Below are positions 17,786 through 26,126 of a stretch of DNA of 64,000 nucleotides, one piece after another (within the stretch, counting starts at the first letter, position 1; each line of letters opens with the position of its first letter). The stretch spans positions 1,462,561 through 1,526,560 of the forward strand of contig NZ_CP036172.1 in NCBI RefSeq assembly GCF_017357525.1, in the 5' to 3' direction. The translations under genes and the position numbers were made by a program. Below the pieces are notes generated by a model. The model had not been told where the DNA came from and ran no database searches. It saw only the letters and a list, made by a program, of their open reading frames with translations. The DNA comes from Methanofollis aquaemaris. GTDB lineage: Archaea > Halobacteriota > Methanomicrobia > Methanomicrobiales > Methanofollaceae.

Positions 17786-18073
17786 ATGGACGCCACTGAG
17801 GTCGCTGTGGGGATGGCAGTTCGCTACCCCAGGACCGGCACGGCCGGGAATGTGGCCAGGATCGAGGTGATCGAGGACGAGACCTTTGCCGCACTCGATT
17901 CCACCGGGCTCCTGTACCGCGTCGATACCCTTGAGCCTGCCGCCCATCCGACCCGCCATCACGCCAAGAAAAGCAGAGATCTTGAGAGCCTTGTCAGGAA
18001 GGAGGCCGAGTTCGGCAAAGACATCAGCGATGCCTGGCAGAACATCGACAACGCCTGCGAGGGCGGAGGTTAA
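17786..18073 (+). CDS. DUF2098 family protein
   Basis: A 95-residue small methanogen protein. The first 55 residues look like a beta-barrel ([44 protein letters not shown]), followed by a charged helical tail. It matches the pattern of DUF2098, whose function is not established to my knowledge. It is divergently transcribed from ycaO with a shared promoter gap and overlaps the end of nikR by four bases on the opposite strand. Confidence 0.75.
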   Translation: MDATEVAVGMAVRYPRTGTAGNVARIEVIEDETFAALDSTGLLYRVDTLEPAAHPTRHHAKKSRDLESLVRKEAEFGKDISDAWQNIDNACEGGG

Positions 18074-18507
18074 TCCACCTCTTCCTCGTTCCCGAGCGGA
18101 ATTGTTGTCAGCTTCACTGACTCCACCCCTTTCTGCGACATGAGCCGCTCTGCGATCTTTTTTAGTTCGGTACCGTCGCCGCGCAGGAGGATCACCTCAA
18201 GGCACTGGTCGTGGCTGAGGTGGGCATGCATCGAGGCCTGGATGGTCTTGATATATTCGTGCTGGATGTCGGTGATCGTCTGGAGGAGACCGCGCTGATC
18301 ATGATCATAGACCATCGTGATCACACCCTGCCGTTCACCCTTGACATCAGACATCCACTGATAATAGGTGATGTAACTCCTTATCGCGTCCCGTATACCC
18401 TCCGACCGGGAAGAGTAACCCCTGGCACCGATGATCCCATCGAACTTGTCAAGGAGATTCTTTGGAAGAGAGATCCCGATCCTGGAGAGTTCGCTGTCAT
18501 GCTGCAT
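18070..18507 (-). CDS. nikR: nickel-responsive transcriptional regulator NikR
   Basis: 145 residues. A ribbon-helix-helix DNA-binding domain ([38 protein letters not shown]) is followed by an ACT-like nickel domain whose ligands are visible in [23 protein letters not shown] (His, His-x-His, Cys). It controls nickel uptake, relevant to the nickel enzymes of methanogenesis. The frame extends 17 codons upstream, but the ATG at 18507 gives the family N-terminus. A TATA box near 18531-18540 is compatible with a very short leader. No nickel transporter gene is adjacent. Confidence 0.93.
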   Translation of the reverse strand: MQHDSELSRIGISLPKNLLDKFDGIIGARGYSSRSEGIRDAIRSYITYYQWMSDVKGERQGVITMVYDHDQRGLLQTITDIQHEYIKTIQASMHAHLSHDQCLEVILLRGDGTELKKIAERLMSQKGVESVKLTTIPLGNEEEVD

Positions 18508-18698
18508 GATATGGTATAGTACGCACGACAATATAAAGAATGCAGGTTGGGGTAACAATAAATCAGTACTTCGACCGGACGAGAGGCATACGTAGTGTGT
18601 GTGCCATCCTGAAACAAACCAGAAATCGGACCTCTGCCACCGGCACCGATTTATCTATAAAGACTGCGATATATATGGGAAGGGAGGTTTGAAGCAGT
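18508..18698. promoter_or_regulatory. divergent promoter region of nikR and aIF2-gamma
   Basis: The minus strand carries CTTTATATTG near 18531-18540, upstream of nikR. The plus strand carries TTTATCTATAAAG at 18650-18662 and then GGGAGGTTTGA, upstream of the aIF2-gamma gene. A near-palindromic GTGCGTAC stretch lies between the nikR TATA box and its ATG and could be an operator; this is not proven. Confidence 0.5.
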
Positions 18699-19934
18699 TT
18701 GCATGACGTAACGGTACCAAACGTCAATATCGGGCTCGTCGGCCACGTGGACCATGGCAAGACGACGCTCGTCTCAGGGTTAACCGGGGCCTGGACCGAC
18801 CGGCACAGCGAGGAGATGAAACGGGGCATCTCGATCAGGCTTGGATATGCCGACGCCACCTTTTACCAGTGTGAGAAACACGAGGGCAGCGAGGCATTCT
18901 CAACGCAGTCGACATGCCCGATCTGTGGCGGACCATGTGAGCCGTTCAGGACAGTCTCGTTCGTCGACGCTCCGGGTCACGAGACCCTGATGGCGACGAT
19001 GCTTTCGGGTTCTGCTCTGATGGACGGGGCGATGCTTGTCATCGCCGCCAACGAGCCCTGCCCGCAGCCACAGACAAAGGAACACCTGATGGCCCTGGAA
19101 CTGGTGGGAATCAAGAATATCGTCATCGTTCAGAACAAGATCGATGTCGTCTCACAGGCCGAAGCCGTCAAACATTACCAGCAGATCAAGCAGTTCGTGA
19201 AGGGGACCATCGCTGAGAACGCACCCATCATCCCGGTTTCTGCACAGAAAGGGATCAATATCGGTGCCCTCATCGAGGCGCTCAACGAGTACATCCCCTC
19301 GCCCGAACGTGACCCCGAGGCCAGAGCCCAGATGCTCATCGCACGGTCCTTTGATATCAACAAACCAGGCTCGCACTGGCGCGAGATGAAGGGCGGAGTC
19401 ATCGGGGGATCTCTGGTCAACGGTGTCATCAAGGACGGCGACGAGATCGAGATCCGGCCGGGTATCAGGACCGAGGTGGAGAACAAAACCGTCTGGGAAC
19501 CGATCCAGACAAAGGTCGTCTCGATCCACACCGGAACGACAAAAGTCGCTGAAGCGACACCAGGCGGGCTGATGGCTCTCGGGACAAAACTCGATCCGGC
19601 GATCACCAAGAGCGATACGCTGGTCGGGCAGGTCGCGGGACATATCGGCGAGCTTCCGCCGGTCAGGGATCAACTCGTCTTCGAGGTGAAACTGATGGAC
19701 CGTGTCGTCGGTTCGGGCAGCGAACTTGATATCGCCCCGCTGAAACACCGCGAGCCATTGATGCTCTCGGTGGGCACGGCCGTCACTGTCGGCGTCGTGA
19801 CCAACACCAAGAAGGATCTGGCCGAGGTGGTCCTGAAACGCCCGGTCTGTGCTGAAGTCGGGGCACGGATCGCAATCAGCCGACAGGTCGAAGGGAGATG
19901 GCGGCTGATCGGGATGGGCACCCTCACCGAGTGA
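18699..19934 (+). CDS. eif2g: translation initiation factor IF-2 subunit gamma
   Basis: The GTPase subunit of aIF2, which delivers initiator Met-tRNA to the small ribosomal subunit. It has 411 residues; the G1 motif is [10 protein letters not shown], followed by switch I with ISIRLGYAD, a zinc-knuckle (C-x2-C pairs in FYQCEKH...CPICGGPC), DAPGHE and QNKIDVV. The start is a TTG at 18699 with GGAGG eleven bases upstream; no in-frame ATG is available. It is the first gene of an information-processing run through Spt4 and dephospho-CoA kinase. Confidence 0.96.
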   Translation: MHDVTVPNVNIGLVGHVDHGKTTLVSGLTGAWTDRHSEEMKRGISIRLGYADATFYQCEKHEGSEAFSTQSTCPICGGPCEPFRTVSFVDAPGHETLMATMLSGSALMDGAMLVIAANEPCPQPQTKEHLMALELVGIKNIVIVQNKIDVVSQAEAVKHYQQIKQFVKGTIAENAPIIPVSAQKGINIGALIEALNEYIPSPERDPEARAQMLIARSFDINKPGSHWREMKGGVIGGSLVNGVIKDGDEIEIRPGIRTEVENKTVWEPIQTKVVSIHTGTTKVAEATPGGLMALGTKLDPAITKSDTLVGQVAGHIGELPPVRDQLVFEVKLMDRVVGSGSELDIAPLKHREPLMLSVGTAVTVGVVTNTKKDLAEVVLKRPVCAEVGARIAISRQVEGRWRLIGMGTLTE

Positions 19935-20311
19935 AGGTGCTCCTCGACACAAACGCCCTCATGATGCCGGTGCAGTTCCGGATCGATCTCTTCGACGAAC
20001 TCCGGTCCCTGCTGGGGGGGTACGAGCCGCTGGTGCTCAGAGACGTCGTCGGGGAACTGAACGGACTGGCAAGAGGAGGGGGGAACGATGCCGCAGCGGC
20101 ACGGGCCGGCCTCCTCTTTGCAGAACGCTGCAGAACAGTCGAGGGTAAGAGTACAGCCCCGTCGGTCGACGAACGAGTGGCTGCATATGCACAGACCGAA
20201 GGGTGCATGGTGGTGACAAATGACCGCCGTCTGCGGGAAGACCTGCTTGCAGCGGGTGTCCCTGTCATCTCCCTGAGAAAACAGAAGAAATTGGAACTAC
20301 TGAGGAGTTAG
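19931..20311 (+). CDS. PIN-domain nuclease-like protein
   Basis: About 126 residues. The PIN fold is shown by [13 protein letters not shown] at the N-terminus, a central acidic position after VLRDVVGEL, and [14 protein letters not shown] near the C-terminus, which supply the acidic metal-binding residues. A GTG at 19931 overlaps the aIF2-gamma stop (GTGA). A PIN gene next to aIF2-gamma is common in archaea, which points to a housekeeping RNA-processing role rather than a toxin; no antitoxin gene is adjacent. The RNA target is unknown. Confidence 0.85.
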   Translation: MKVLLDTNALMMPVQFRIDLFDELRSLLGGYEPLVLRDVVGELNGLARGGGNDAAAARAGLLFAERCRTVEGKSTAPSVDERVAAYAQTEGCMVVTNDRRLREDLLAAGVPVISLRKQKKLELLRS

Positions 20312-20312
20312 C

Positions 20313-20873
20313 ATGTATTATCGTGTGACGCTCCAGGACAAGGTCAGGGTGCCCCCGCACCGCCTTGGTGAGGACCTGGAGATTGTGATCCTGGACGAGC
20401 TCCAGAAGCAGCTCGAAGGGAGCATTGACAAAGAGATCGGGATCTTCATCGCCGTGACCACGATCGACGAGATCGGCGAGGGCGAGATCGTCCCCGGCGA
20501 TGGGGCGGTATACTATGACGTGGCCTTCGAGGCGCTGGTGCTCAGGCTTGTCCTCCAGGAAGTGGTCGAGGGCGAGGTCGTCGAGACGACCGGCTTTGGA
20601 GCATTTATCTCGCTTGGCCCCATCGATGCCATGCTCCACGTGAGCCAGATCTCAGACGAATTCATCACCTACGACGAGAAGAACAACACCCTCAACTGCC
20701 AGGAGTCCGGGCGCTCGATCCAGGTGGGCGACGCGATCCGCTGCCGGGTGGTCACTCTGAGTCTCAACGAGCGTGAGCCCAGGGAGAGCAAGATCGGTCT
20801 GACGATGCGGCAGGCCGGCCTGGGAACCGAGAAGTGGCTGGACGAGGAACGCGAACAGGAGAAGAGTGAGTAA
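20313..20873 (+). CDS. rpo7: DNA-directed RNA polymerase subunit Rpo7 (E')
   Basis: 186 residues, stalk subunit of the archaeal RNA polymerase, equivalent to eukaryotic Rpb7. The N-terminal RNP-like domain (YYRVTLQDKVRVPPHRLGEDLE) is followed by an S1-type OB domain (VEGEVVETTGFGAFISLGPIDAMLHVSQISDEF) and the conserved KIGLTMRQAGLG near the end. It starts two bases after the PIN gene behind GAGGAG and is followed by spt4, as usual in archaea. Confidence 0.95.
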   Translation: MYYRVTLQDKVRVPPHRLGEDLEIVILDELQKQLEGSIDKEIGIFIAVTTIDEIGEGEIVPGDGAVYYDVAFEALVLRLVLQEVVEGEVVETTGFGAFISLGPIDAMLHVSQISDEFITYDEKNNTLNCQESGRSIQVGDAIRCRVVTLSLNEREPRESKIGLTMRQAGLGTEKWLDEEREQEKSE

Positions 20874-20875
20874 AA

Positions 20876-21082
20876 ATGGCGACGGCGCGGAAGAAGAAAC
20901 TGCTGAAGGTCTGCAGGGACTGCCACAAGGTGGTGGAGGGCGAGGTCTGCGTGACCTGCGGGTCCAGCAATCTGACTGAAGATTGGGCGGGCTACCTGGT
21001 CATCGTCGATCCAAACCGTTCCGAGATAGCGAAGCGGATGAATCTCGAGATGCCCGGAAGATACGCTCTGAAGGTTCGCTGA
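20876..21082 (+). CDS. spt4: transcription elongation factor Spt4 (RpoE2)
   Basis: A 68-residue zinc protein that pairs with Spt5 to keep RNA polymerase processive. Cysteine pairs are CRDC and CVTCG, followed by the family ending WAGYLVIVDPNRSEIAKRMNLEMPGRYALKVR-type helix and strand. It is three bases from rpo7 and overlaps the next gene by one base. Length and motifs are typical. Confidence 0.95.
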   Translation: MATARKKKLLKVCRDCHKVVEGEVCVTCGSSNLTEDWAGYLVIVDPNRSEIAKRMNLEMPGRYALKVR

Positions 21083-21567
21083 TGTTGCTCCTGCCCGAAG
21101 AGCACAGAAAACATTTCAAAGAACCTTTCGGAGAACTCTTCCCCGAACTGGAAGATGCCCTCCCGACAATTGAAGGGAAGACCATCTACACCGTCGGAGA
21201 TGTAGTGACGCACAACTTCCTTGCGGCCGGAGGGACGCCGGCGATCGCAGTGATCGACGGCTATACGATGCGTTCTCCATGTGGAAGGACTCCTCTCCTC
21301 CTCTTCAAACGGGTGCAGGTACAAAACCCGGCAGGCGCCCTGACCGATGAACTCATCGAGGCACTGGAGGAGGCGGTCAGGAACCCGCCGACCCTGATCA
21401 TGGTTGAGGGAGAGGAGGACCTTGCGGTGATCCCTCTCGCGCTCATCGCACCGGAGGGTTCGGTCATTCTCTACGGTCAGCCCGGCGAAGGGGTCGTTGT
21501 CTGCAGGGTGACCGCAGATCTTAAAATAGCCGCAAAAGACCTCCTTTCTCTTTTTGTCCCCGCATAG
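21082..21567 (+). CDS. GTP-dependent dephospho-CoA kinase (DUF359 family)
   Basis: 161 residues. It catalyses the last step of archaeal coenzyme A synthesis, phosphorylating dephospho-CoA with GTP. Family signatures are IYTVGDVVTHNFL, AVIDGYTMRSP, NPAGALTDELIEAL, VEGEEDLAVIPL and VILYGQPGEGVVV. The ATG overlaps the spt4 stop. Placement directly after spt4 is a common archaeal arrangement. Confidence 0.93.
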   Translation: MLLLPEEHRKHFKEPFGELFPELEDALPTIEGKTIYTVGDVVTHNFLAAGGTPAIAVIDGYTMRSPCGRTPLLLFKRVQVQNPAGALTDELIEALEEAVRNPPTLIMVEGEEDLAVIPLALIAPEGSVILYGQPGEGVVVCRVTADLKIAAKDLLSLFVPA

Positions 21568-21587
21568 GCCTGGCCCGGGCACCAGGC
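21568..21587 (+). terminator. possible hairpin terminator after the dephospho-CoA kinase gene
   Basis: Stem GCCTGG / CCAGGC with an 8-base loop directly after the stop codon, with only a short T run some bases later. This is moderate evidence for a transcript end before the S24e promoter. Confidence 0.35.
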
Positions 21588-21592
21588 ACCAT

Positions 21593-21605
21593 GTTTTAAA
21601 TAACC
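21593..21605 (+). promoter_or_regulatory. TATA box for the S24e-S27ae-Kae1 transcript
   Basis: GTTTTAAATAACC lies about 30 bases upstream of the S24e ATG, placed for a short leader that still contains GAGGGAT before the start. Confidence 0.6.
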
Positions 21606-21631
21606 ATGTCGACAATATTTGAGGGATATCG

Positions 21632-21928
21632 ATGGAATTTAAGATCACCCGTGACTACCGGAACGAACTCCTGAGCCGGAGGGAACTCTACTTCACTCTC
21701 TCATATGAGGGTGCTACCCCCTCCCGGGCCGAGATCCTCGGGAAGCTGGGCGCAATGTTCGACGCCAAGAGAGAACTGATGGTGCTTGACTCGATGAAGA
21801 AGCAGTTTGGCAAAATGGAGCTCGAGGGTGTCGCCAGGATCTATGACACCGCAGACGACCTCGCAAAGACCGAGCGCGAATACCTTGTCAAGCGCAGCGC
21901 CGAGGTAAAGGCCGAGGAGGCCGAGTAA
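21632..21928 (+). CDS. rps24e: 30S ribosomal protein S24e
   Basis: A 98-residue archaeal/eukaryotic small-subunit protein. The start [21 protein letters not shown], the conserved GATPSRAEI and the later [14 protein letters not shown] are typical. It is two bases from the S27ae gene, with which it is usually paired in archaea. Confidence 0.95.
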   Translation: MEFKITRDYRNELLSRRELYFTLSYEGATPSRAEILGKLGAMFDAKRELMVLDSMKKQFGKMELEGVARIYDTADDLAKTEREYLVKRSAEVKAEEAE

Positions 21929-21930
21929 CT

Positions 21931-22119
21931 ATGGCGGCAAAGAAAAAGGCAGCGGCACCCGCGGCAGCGGTTAAGCGGAGCGCATTCTTCAAGGTCGAGG
22001 GCGAGACGGCTGTGCCGCAGCGGAAGTACTGTCCCCGCTGTGGGCCCGGTGTCTTCCTGGCCCAGCACAAGGACCGCCTTGCCTGTGGGAAGTGCGGCTA
22101 TACCGAGTTCACCAAATAA
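21931..22119 (+). CDS. rps27ae: 30S ribosomal protein S27ae
   Basis: 62 residues: an alanine/lysine-rich basic N-terminus and a C4 zinc finger ([24 protein letters not shown]). It carries no ubiquitin part, as expected for archaea. It lies between S24e and the Kae1-Bud32 gene, a conserved archaeal order. Confidence 0.95.
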   Translation: MAAKKKAAAPAAAVKRSAFFKVEGETAVPQRKYCPRCGPGVFLAQHKDRLACGKCGYTEFTK

Positions 22120-22124
22120 GCGGA

Positions 22125-23684
22125 ATGCAGAAGGGCGATAAGGTACTGGGGATCGAAGGGACAGCCTGGAACCTCAGTGCCGCTGTTTTTGGTGACGGCC
22201 TCATCTCCCTCTACTCAAAGCCGTATCAGCCGGTAAGTGGGGGGATTCATCCGCGAGAGGCGGCCCAGCACCATGCCTCCGAGATGCGGGAGGTCATTGC
22301 CAGGGTGCTCACCGCACCTGAGGAGATCGAGGCTGTGGCCTTCTCGCAGGGGCCGGGGCTCGGGCCATGCTTACGAACGGTGGCAACGGCAGCGAGAGCG
22401 CTCGCCCTCGCCCTGGACGTGCCCCTGGTCGGCGTGAACCATTGCGTCGCCCATGTGGAGATCGGTCGCTGGGCGACAGGGTGTGTGGATCCCATTACGC
22501 TGTACACCTCGGGGGCGAACACCCAGGTGTTCGGGTACCTGAACGGGCGGTACCGGATCTTCGGGGAGACGCTGGACATCGGGCTTGGAAACGGGCTCGA
22601 CAAGTTCGCACGGAGCAAGAACCTCCCCCATCCGGGTGGGCCGAAGATCGAGGCGCTCGCACGAGGAGGGAACTATATCGATCTTCCCTACACCGTGAAA
22701 GGGATGGACCTCGCGTTTTCCGGGTTGATCTCCGCGGCACAGGAGAGCACGGCCCCGATCGAGGATGTCTGCCATTCTCTCCAGGAGACAGCCTTCGCCA
22801 TGTGCGTCGAGGTGACCGAGCGGGCCCTGGCCCAGGCGGGCAAGGACGAGGTGCTGCTCGTCGGCGGGGTCGCCGCCAACACCCGTCTGCGCGAGATGCT
22901 CCGGACGATGTGCGAGGAGCGGGGGGCCAGGCTCTTCGTACCTGAACCGCAGTTCTGCGGGGACAACGGAGCGATGATCGCCTACACCGGCAAGGTCATG
23001 TTCGAGGCCGGGGCGACATTGCCGGTCGAGGCCTCCAGGGCGAACTCCCATTACCGGGCCGACGAGGTCGAGGTGGTCTGGCGGCATGACGACGAGACCG
23101 AGGTGCCCGAGGTCGGTCCTCGCCGGGGGGCCGAGGCGCTCGTCACCATCGGCGAGGAGACCGTGATCAAGAGGCGGGTCTCGAAGTCGTACCGGGTGGA
23201 GGCTCTCGACAGCAGACTGATCGCCGAACGGACGCGGGCAGAGGCGCGGCTCATCGCCGCCGCACGGAAGGCAGGGGTGGCGACCCCGATCATCGTCGAT
23301 GTCTCGGGAGACACGATCACGATGGAGCGGGTGGAGGGCCCCCTGCTCAGGGACGCGCCGACGCCTGAGAATCTGGAACTCGCAGGTGTCGCGGTCGGCC
23401 GCCTTCACGGCGCGGGGATCATGCACGGCGACCTGACCACCTCGAACATGATCGAGCGCGATGGCCGGTGCGTGCTCATCGACTTCGGACTGGCCCATGC
23501 ATCCGCGGAGGTCGAGGACCAGGGGGTGGACCTCCATGTCCTCTTCCAGATCCTGGAGAGCACGACCGAGAACCCCACAGACCTGAAGGAGAGTTTTATG
23601 CGGGGGTACGCCTCGGCCTTCCCCGGCGCGGCGGTGGCCGCAAAGCGGGAGCATGAGGTCGAACTGAGGGGGCGTTACCTCTGA
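22125..23684 (+). CDS. kae1-bud32: fused tRNA threonylcarbamoyladenosine synthase Kae1 and kinase Bud32
   Basis: 519 residues in two parts. Residues 1-325 are Kae1/TsaD (GIEGTAWNLSAAVF, metal-binding HPREAAQHHA, VNHCVAHVEIG, GVAANTRLREML), which installs threonylcarbamoyl on A37 of tRNAs. Residues 335-519 are the small kinase/ATPase Bud32 (MHGDLTTSNMI and LIDFGLA). Both belong to the KEOPS complex. The fusion is known from several methanogens. The ATG at 22125 follows the S27ae stop by five bases; an upstream in-frame start lies inside the S27ae gene. Confidence 0.96.
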   Translation: MQKGDKVLGIEGTAWNLSAAVFGDGLISLYSKPYQPVSGGIHPREAAQHHASEMREVIARVLTAPEEIEAVAFSQGPGLGPCLRTVATAARALALALDVPLVGVNHCVAHVEIGRWATGCVDPITLYTSGANTQVFGYLNGRYRIFGETLDIGLGNGLDKFARSKNLPHPGGPKIEALARGGNYIDLPYTVKGMDLAFSGLISAAQESTAPIEDVCHSLQETAFAMCVEVTERALAQAGKDEVLLVGGVAANTRLREMLRTMCEERGARLFVPEPQFCGDNGAMIAYTGKVMFEAGATLPVEASRANSHYRADEVEVVWRHDDETEVPEVGPRRGAEALVTIGEETVIKRRVSKSYRVEALDSRLIAERTRAEARLIAAARKAGVATPIIVDVSGDTITMERVEGPLLRDAPTPENLELAGVAVGRLHGAGIMHGDLTTSNMIERDGRCVLIDFGLAHASAEVEDQGVDLHVLFQILESTTENPTDLKESFMRGYASAFPGAAVAAKREHEVELRGRYL

Positions 23685-24229
23685 GGCGGATCGCGGTGGT
23701 GACCTCCAACCCCCACAAGGTCGAGGAGGTGGCCAGTTTCTTCGCCGGGGTGGCAGAGGTCGAGCATGTCAGGATGGAGATCCCGGAGTACCGGGATGAC
23801 GACGTGAGAGTCATCGCGCGGGAGAAGGCGCGGTATGCCTACTCCCAACTTGGCCAGGCGCTCATCGTGGACGATACGGCCTTCTCCATCGATGCGCTGA
23901 AGGGGTTCCCGGGCCCGTACGCGGCATATGTGCAGGACCGGATCGGAAACGACGGGATCCTGAAGTTGATGGAGGGCGTCACCGACCGGCGGGCGCACTT
24001 CGAGACGGCGATCGCCTACGCGGACGGCGAGGGCGAGGTGCATATCTTCTCGGGCGTGGTCGAAGGAGAGGTCACCGGAGAGGCGCGGGGCGAGGAGGGC
24101 TTCGGGTACGACCCGATCTTCGCCGTCGGAAGACGTACCTTTGCCGAGATCCCCCTCGGAGAGAAGAGCAAAATGTCCCATCGGGCGCGGGCGCTCGCGT
24201 CCTTCAGGGCCTGGCTTGAGGATCAATAA
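23681..24229 (+). CDS. XTP/dITP pyrophosphatase (RdgB/HAM1 family), apparent CTG start
   Basis: Hydrolyses non-canonical purine nucleoside triphosphates. Motifs are VTSNPHKVEEVASFF, DDTAFSIDALKGFPGPYAAYV, GYDPIF and EKSKMSHRARAL. The first canonical start is a GTG at 23696, which would leave MVTSNPHK and remove the first beta strand seen in all homologues. The reading frame extends to a CTG at 23681 that overlaps the Kae1-Bud32 stop and has GAGGGGG about nine bases upstream, giving RRIAVVTSNPHK. I therefore favour the CTG start; the GTG at 23696 or 23699 is the alternative. Confidence 0.88.
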   Translation: MRRIAVVTSNPHKVEEVASFFAGVAEVEHVRMEIPEYRDDDVRVIAREKARYAYSQLGQALIVDDTAFSIDALKGFPGPYAAYVQDRIGNDGILKLMEGVTDRRAHFETAIAYADGEGEVHIFSGVVEGEVTGEARGEEGFGYDPIFAVGRRTFAEIPLGEKSKMSHRARALASFRAWLEDQ

Positions 24230-24285
24230 ACCTTAAGTCGGCGAACATCATTGTACTTAGAACTGATTGCGTGGTGAGATAAGAT

Positions 24286-24432
24286 ATGGCACGGTTCCCC
24301 GAAGCTGAAGCACGGCTGCTCAATGTCAAGATCTGCATGCGTTGCAACGCACGGAACGCGGTACGGGCAACACAGTGTCGCAAGTGCGGCTACAAGCACC
24401 TGCGCCCAAAGAACAAGGACCGCAAGGCCTGA
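24286..24432 (+). CDS. rpl40e: 50S ribosomal protein L40e
   Basis: A 48-residue gene. The product begins [20 protein letters not shown] and has a C4 zinc motif (CMRCNARN ... [16 protein letters not shown]), diagnostic for archaeal L40e. GGTGAGAT about six bases before the ATG is a good ribosome site. A TTAAG/AT-rich stretch at 24229-24260 may hold its promoter. Confidence 0.95.
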   Translation: MARFPEAEARLLNVKICMRCNARNAVRATQCRKCGYKHLRPKNKDRKA

Positions 24433-24511
24433 TCACGGGAAGAACAGAGGGGGACTTGTGCCGGCAGGGGGGCCGGCGAGCCCTCACCATTCTTTTGTGT
24501 ATTCGTTTTGC

Positions 24512-24531
24512 TGAGCCGTAGGTTCGGCTCA
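24512..24531. terminator. bidirectional hairpin between L40e and the DUF1917-like gene
   Basis: A perfect 7-bp stem TGAGCCG / CGGCTCA with a 6-base loop, flanked by T-rich sequence on the plus-strand left side (TTCGTTTTG), which reads as an A-run for the plus transcript and a T/A mix for the minus one. It overlaps the stop of the minus-strand gene. It probably separates two convergent transcripts. Confidence 0.5.
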
Positions 24532-25179
24532 CACACTGTAATAGGTGACTTTCTTTCCTTTCTCAGAGTATTCGCCGGCAAAGGTTTCGAGGTTGCGCTT
24601 GTACCCGATCCGATCGACGACGCCGAGTGCACGCAGATGTTCCCGCACCTGCATCACGTCCGCTTCGTCGCTCCAGTCGCGGGTGTAGACATAGACCACT
24701 TTGCGGTCGTCGCGTGAGTCGGGGTTCGGTCTGGCAGTGCTCACCTTCGCGGAGATGCCGAGGTCGCCGGCAAGGGTGGCGTCACGAATTTTCTTCCAGA
24801 GGGCGTCGACTCCTGAGATATCGGAGAAGATGAGCCATTTTCCGGCCTGTTCATCGTTGGGGCTGAGATCCTGGACCGCGGGGTTGTCGACGGTGATCCA
24901 GTACATCTGCGTGGTTCTGGTGGGGACGACCCCCTCGCCGGCCATGACCATCCGGTAGACTGCTTCGGTACTCCCAAAGCGCGTGAGGAGGGCGTCGGCG
25001 AGGGGGGGGTAGTCCCTGGAGAATCCGGCAAAGATCGCATCGAAGTCATTGAAAAAGTCGATCCCTGCTTCGACGCGGGAGAAGAGGGGGGCGCCGCGTG
25101 CTTCGAGCCCTCTGCTCAGCAGGATCTCAAAGATGCCGTAGGCGGCATCGGCAAGGGTATCGAAATCGACCTCATCCAT
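24529..25179 (-). CDS. DUF1917-like (phosphothreonine-lyase-domain-like) protein
   Basis: 216 residues. The stretch TTQMYWITVDNPAVQDLSPNDEQAGKWLIFSD and the following VDALWKKIRDATLAGDLGISAKVSTARPNP resemble the DUF1917/Bles03 family, sometimes annotated as putative phosphothreonine lyase; a later VVYVYTRDWSDEADVMQVREHLRALGV also fits. The N-terminal 80 residues are helical and unrecognised. The function in archaea is not known. It lies 68 bp downstream of thi4 on the same strand. Confidence 0.65.
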   Translation of the reverse strand: MDEVDFDTLADAAYGIFEILLSRGLEARGAPLFSRVEAGIDFFNDFDAIFAGFSRDYPPLADALLTRFGSTEAVYRMVMAGEGVVPTRTTQMYWITVDNPAVQDLSPNDEQAGKWLIFSDISGVDALWKKIRDATLAGDLGISAKVSTARPNPDSRDDRKVVYVYTRDWSDEADVMQVREHLRALGVVDRIGYKRNLETFAGEYSEKGKKVTYYSV

Positions 25180-25247
25180 GATTCATTTCTTGGAGAGAGG
25201 ATGAAAAAAGGTTGTCATCCGGGCCGCGCCCGGTATCACGGGATAGG

Positions 25248-26012
25248 TCAGGCTCTGAGGGCGTCGGCCACGAGGGTCGCGGCCCGTTCGCCGGAGAGGA
25301 GCATGCCGCCAAAGATGGGACCCATCCGGCACTCGCCCGCGACGGCGTTGGCGGCCATGCCGCAGACCCAGAGGCCGGGGAAGACTTCTCTGGTGTGGTC
25401 GACAATCCTGGTCTCGGCCCGCTCGGCCCACATGTAGCCCTCGCCTTTGATCGCGAGGTCGGCACCCTTGCGGGCGACCATGTGGGAGATGGTGGCGTCG
25501 TGACCGGTGGCGTCGACGACGGCGCGGCACCTGATGGTGAGGGGGTCGACGTGGAGGCCGGCCATCTCGACCGGGCTCCAGTTGATGACCAGGCCGGAGA
25601 CGCGGCCGTCGCCCTTGACGACGACGTCTTCGACGGCGATGAGGTTAAAGAACTCGGCGCCGGCGGTGCAGGCGCCGGCAGTGAGTTTGGAGACGGCCTC
25701 CACCGACTTCGCGACATGGTAGCCCGACTCGAACTCGGCCGAGACGATGCCAAAGTGATCGAGGAGGTGTTTTGCGCTGTCCTGGACGACGATCCTGGGG
25801 AACATCATCCCGCCGCCCCACATGCCCCCGCCGATGGAGAGTTTCTTCTCAATGAGCGCTACCTTGAGGCCGTTCTCGGCAAGAAGCGCGGCGCAGGCGA
25901 TCCCCGAGGGTCCGCCGCCGACGACCGCGACGTCGAGGTCGAGGTACTCGGTCATTGTCTCCATCTGGGTGGCCAGGATCGCCCTGCTGATTGTCACTTC
26001 ATCGAGTTCCAT
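25248..26012 (-). CDS. thi4: sulfide-dependent adenosine diphosphate thiazole synthase
   Basis: Builds the thiazole moiety of thiamine from NAD, glycine and sulfide. About 254 residues with an FAD/NAD-type dinucleotide fold: VAVVGGGPSGIACAALLAENGLKVALIEK at the N-terminus, GGGMWGGGMMFPRIVV, DATGHDATISHM, and GPIFGGMLLSGERAA at the end. No suicide cysteine is visible at the yeast Thi4 position, consistent with the catalytic, sulfide-using archaeal type. The ATG at 26012 (MELDEVTISRAI) is preferred to upstream in-frame starts. Confidence 0.9.
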   Translation of the reverse strand: MELDEVTISRAILATQMETMTEYLDLDVAVVGGGPSGIACAALLAENGLKVALIEKKLSIGGGMWGGGMMFPRIVVQDSAKHLLDHFGIVSAEFESGYHVAKSVEAVSKLTAGACTAGAEFFNLIAVEDVVVKGDGRVSGLVINWSPVEMAGLHVDPLTIRCRAVVDATGHDATISHMVARKGADLAIKGEGYMWAERAETRIVDHTREVFPGLWVCGMAANAVAGECRMGPIFGGMLLSGERAATLVADALRA

Positions 26013-26126
26013 CGCTTCCACTTCGCAGAACAGATAGGGCATCACCCTACAAATAGCCACTCTCCGGCAGGGGTAAAGACAGAGGTATTATGAAGAGGGA
26101 AGGTACAGTGAATATCTGATAGTAAT

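Noticed and set aside
19931-20311. VapC-type toxin
   Set aside because: The PIN protein has no antitoxin partner and sits in a conserved housekeeping position after aIF2-gamma.
22371-23654. Open frame of 427 codons antisense to Kae1-Bud32
   Set aside because: Shadow of a well-identified gene, with no motif of its own.
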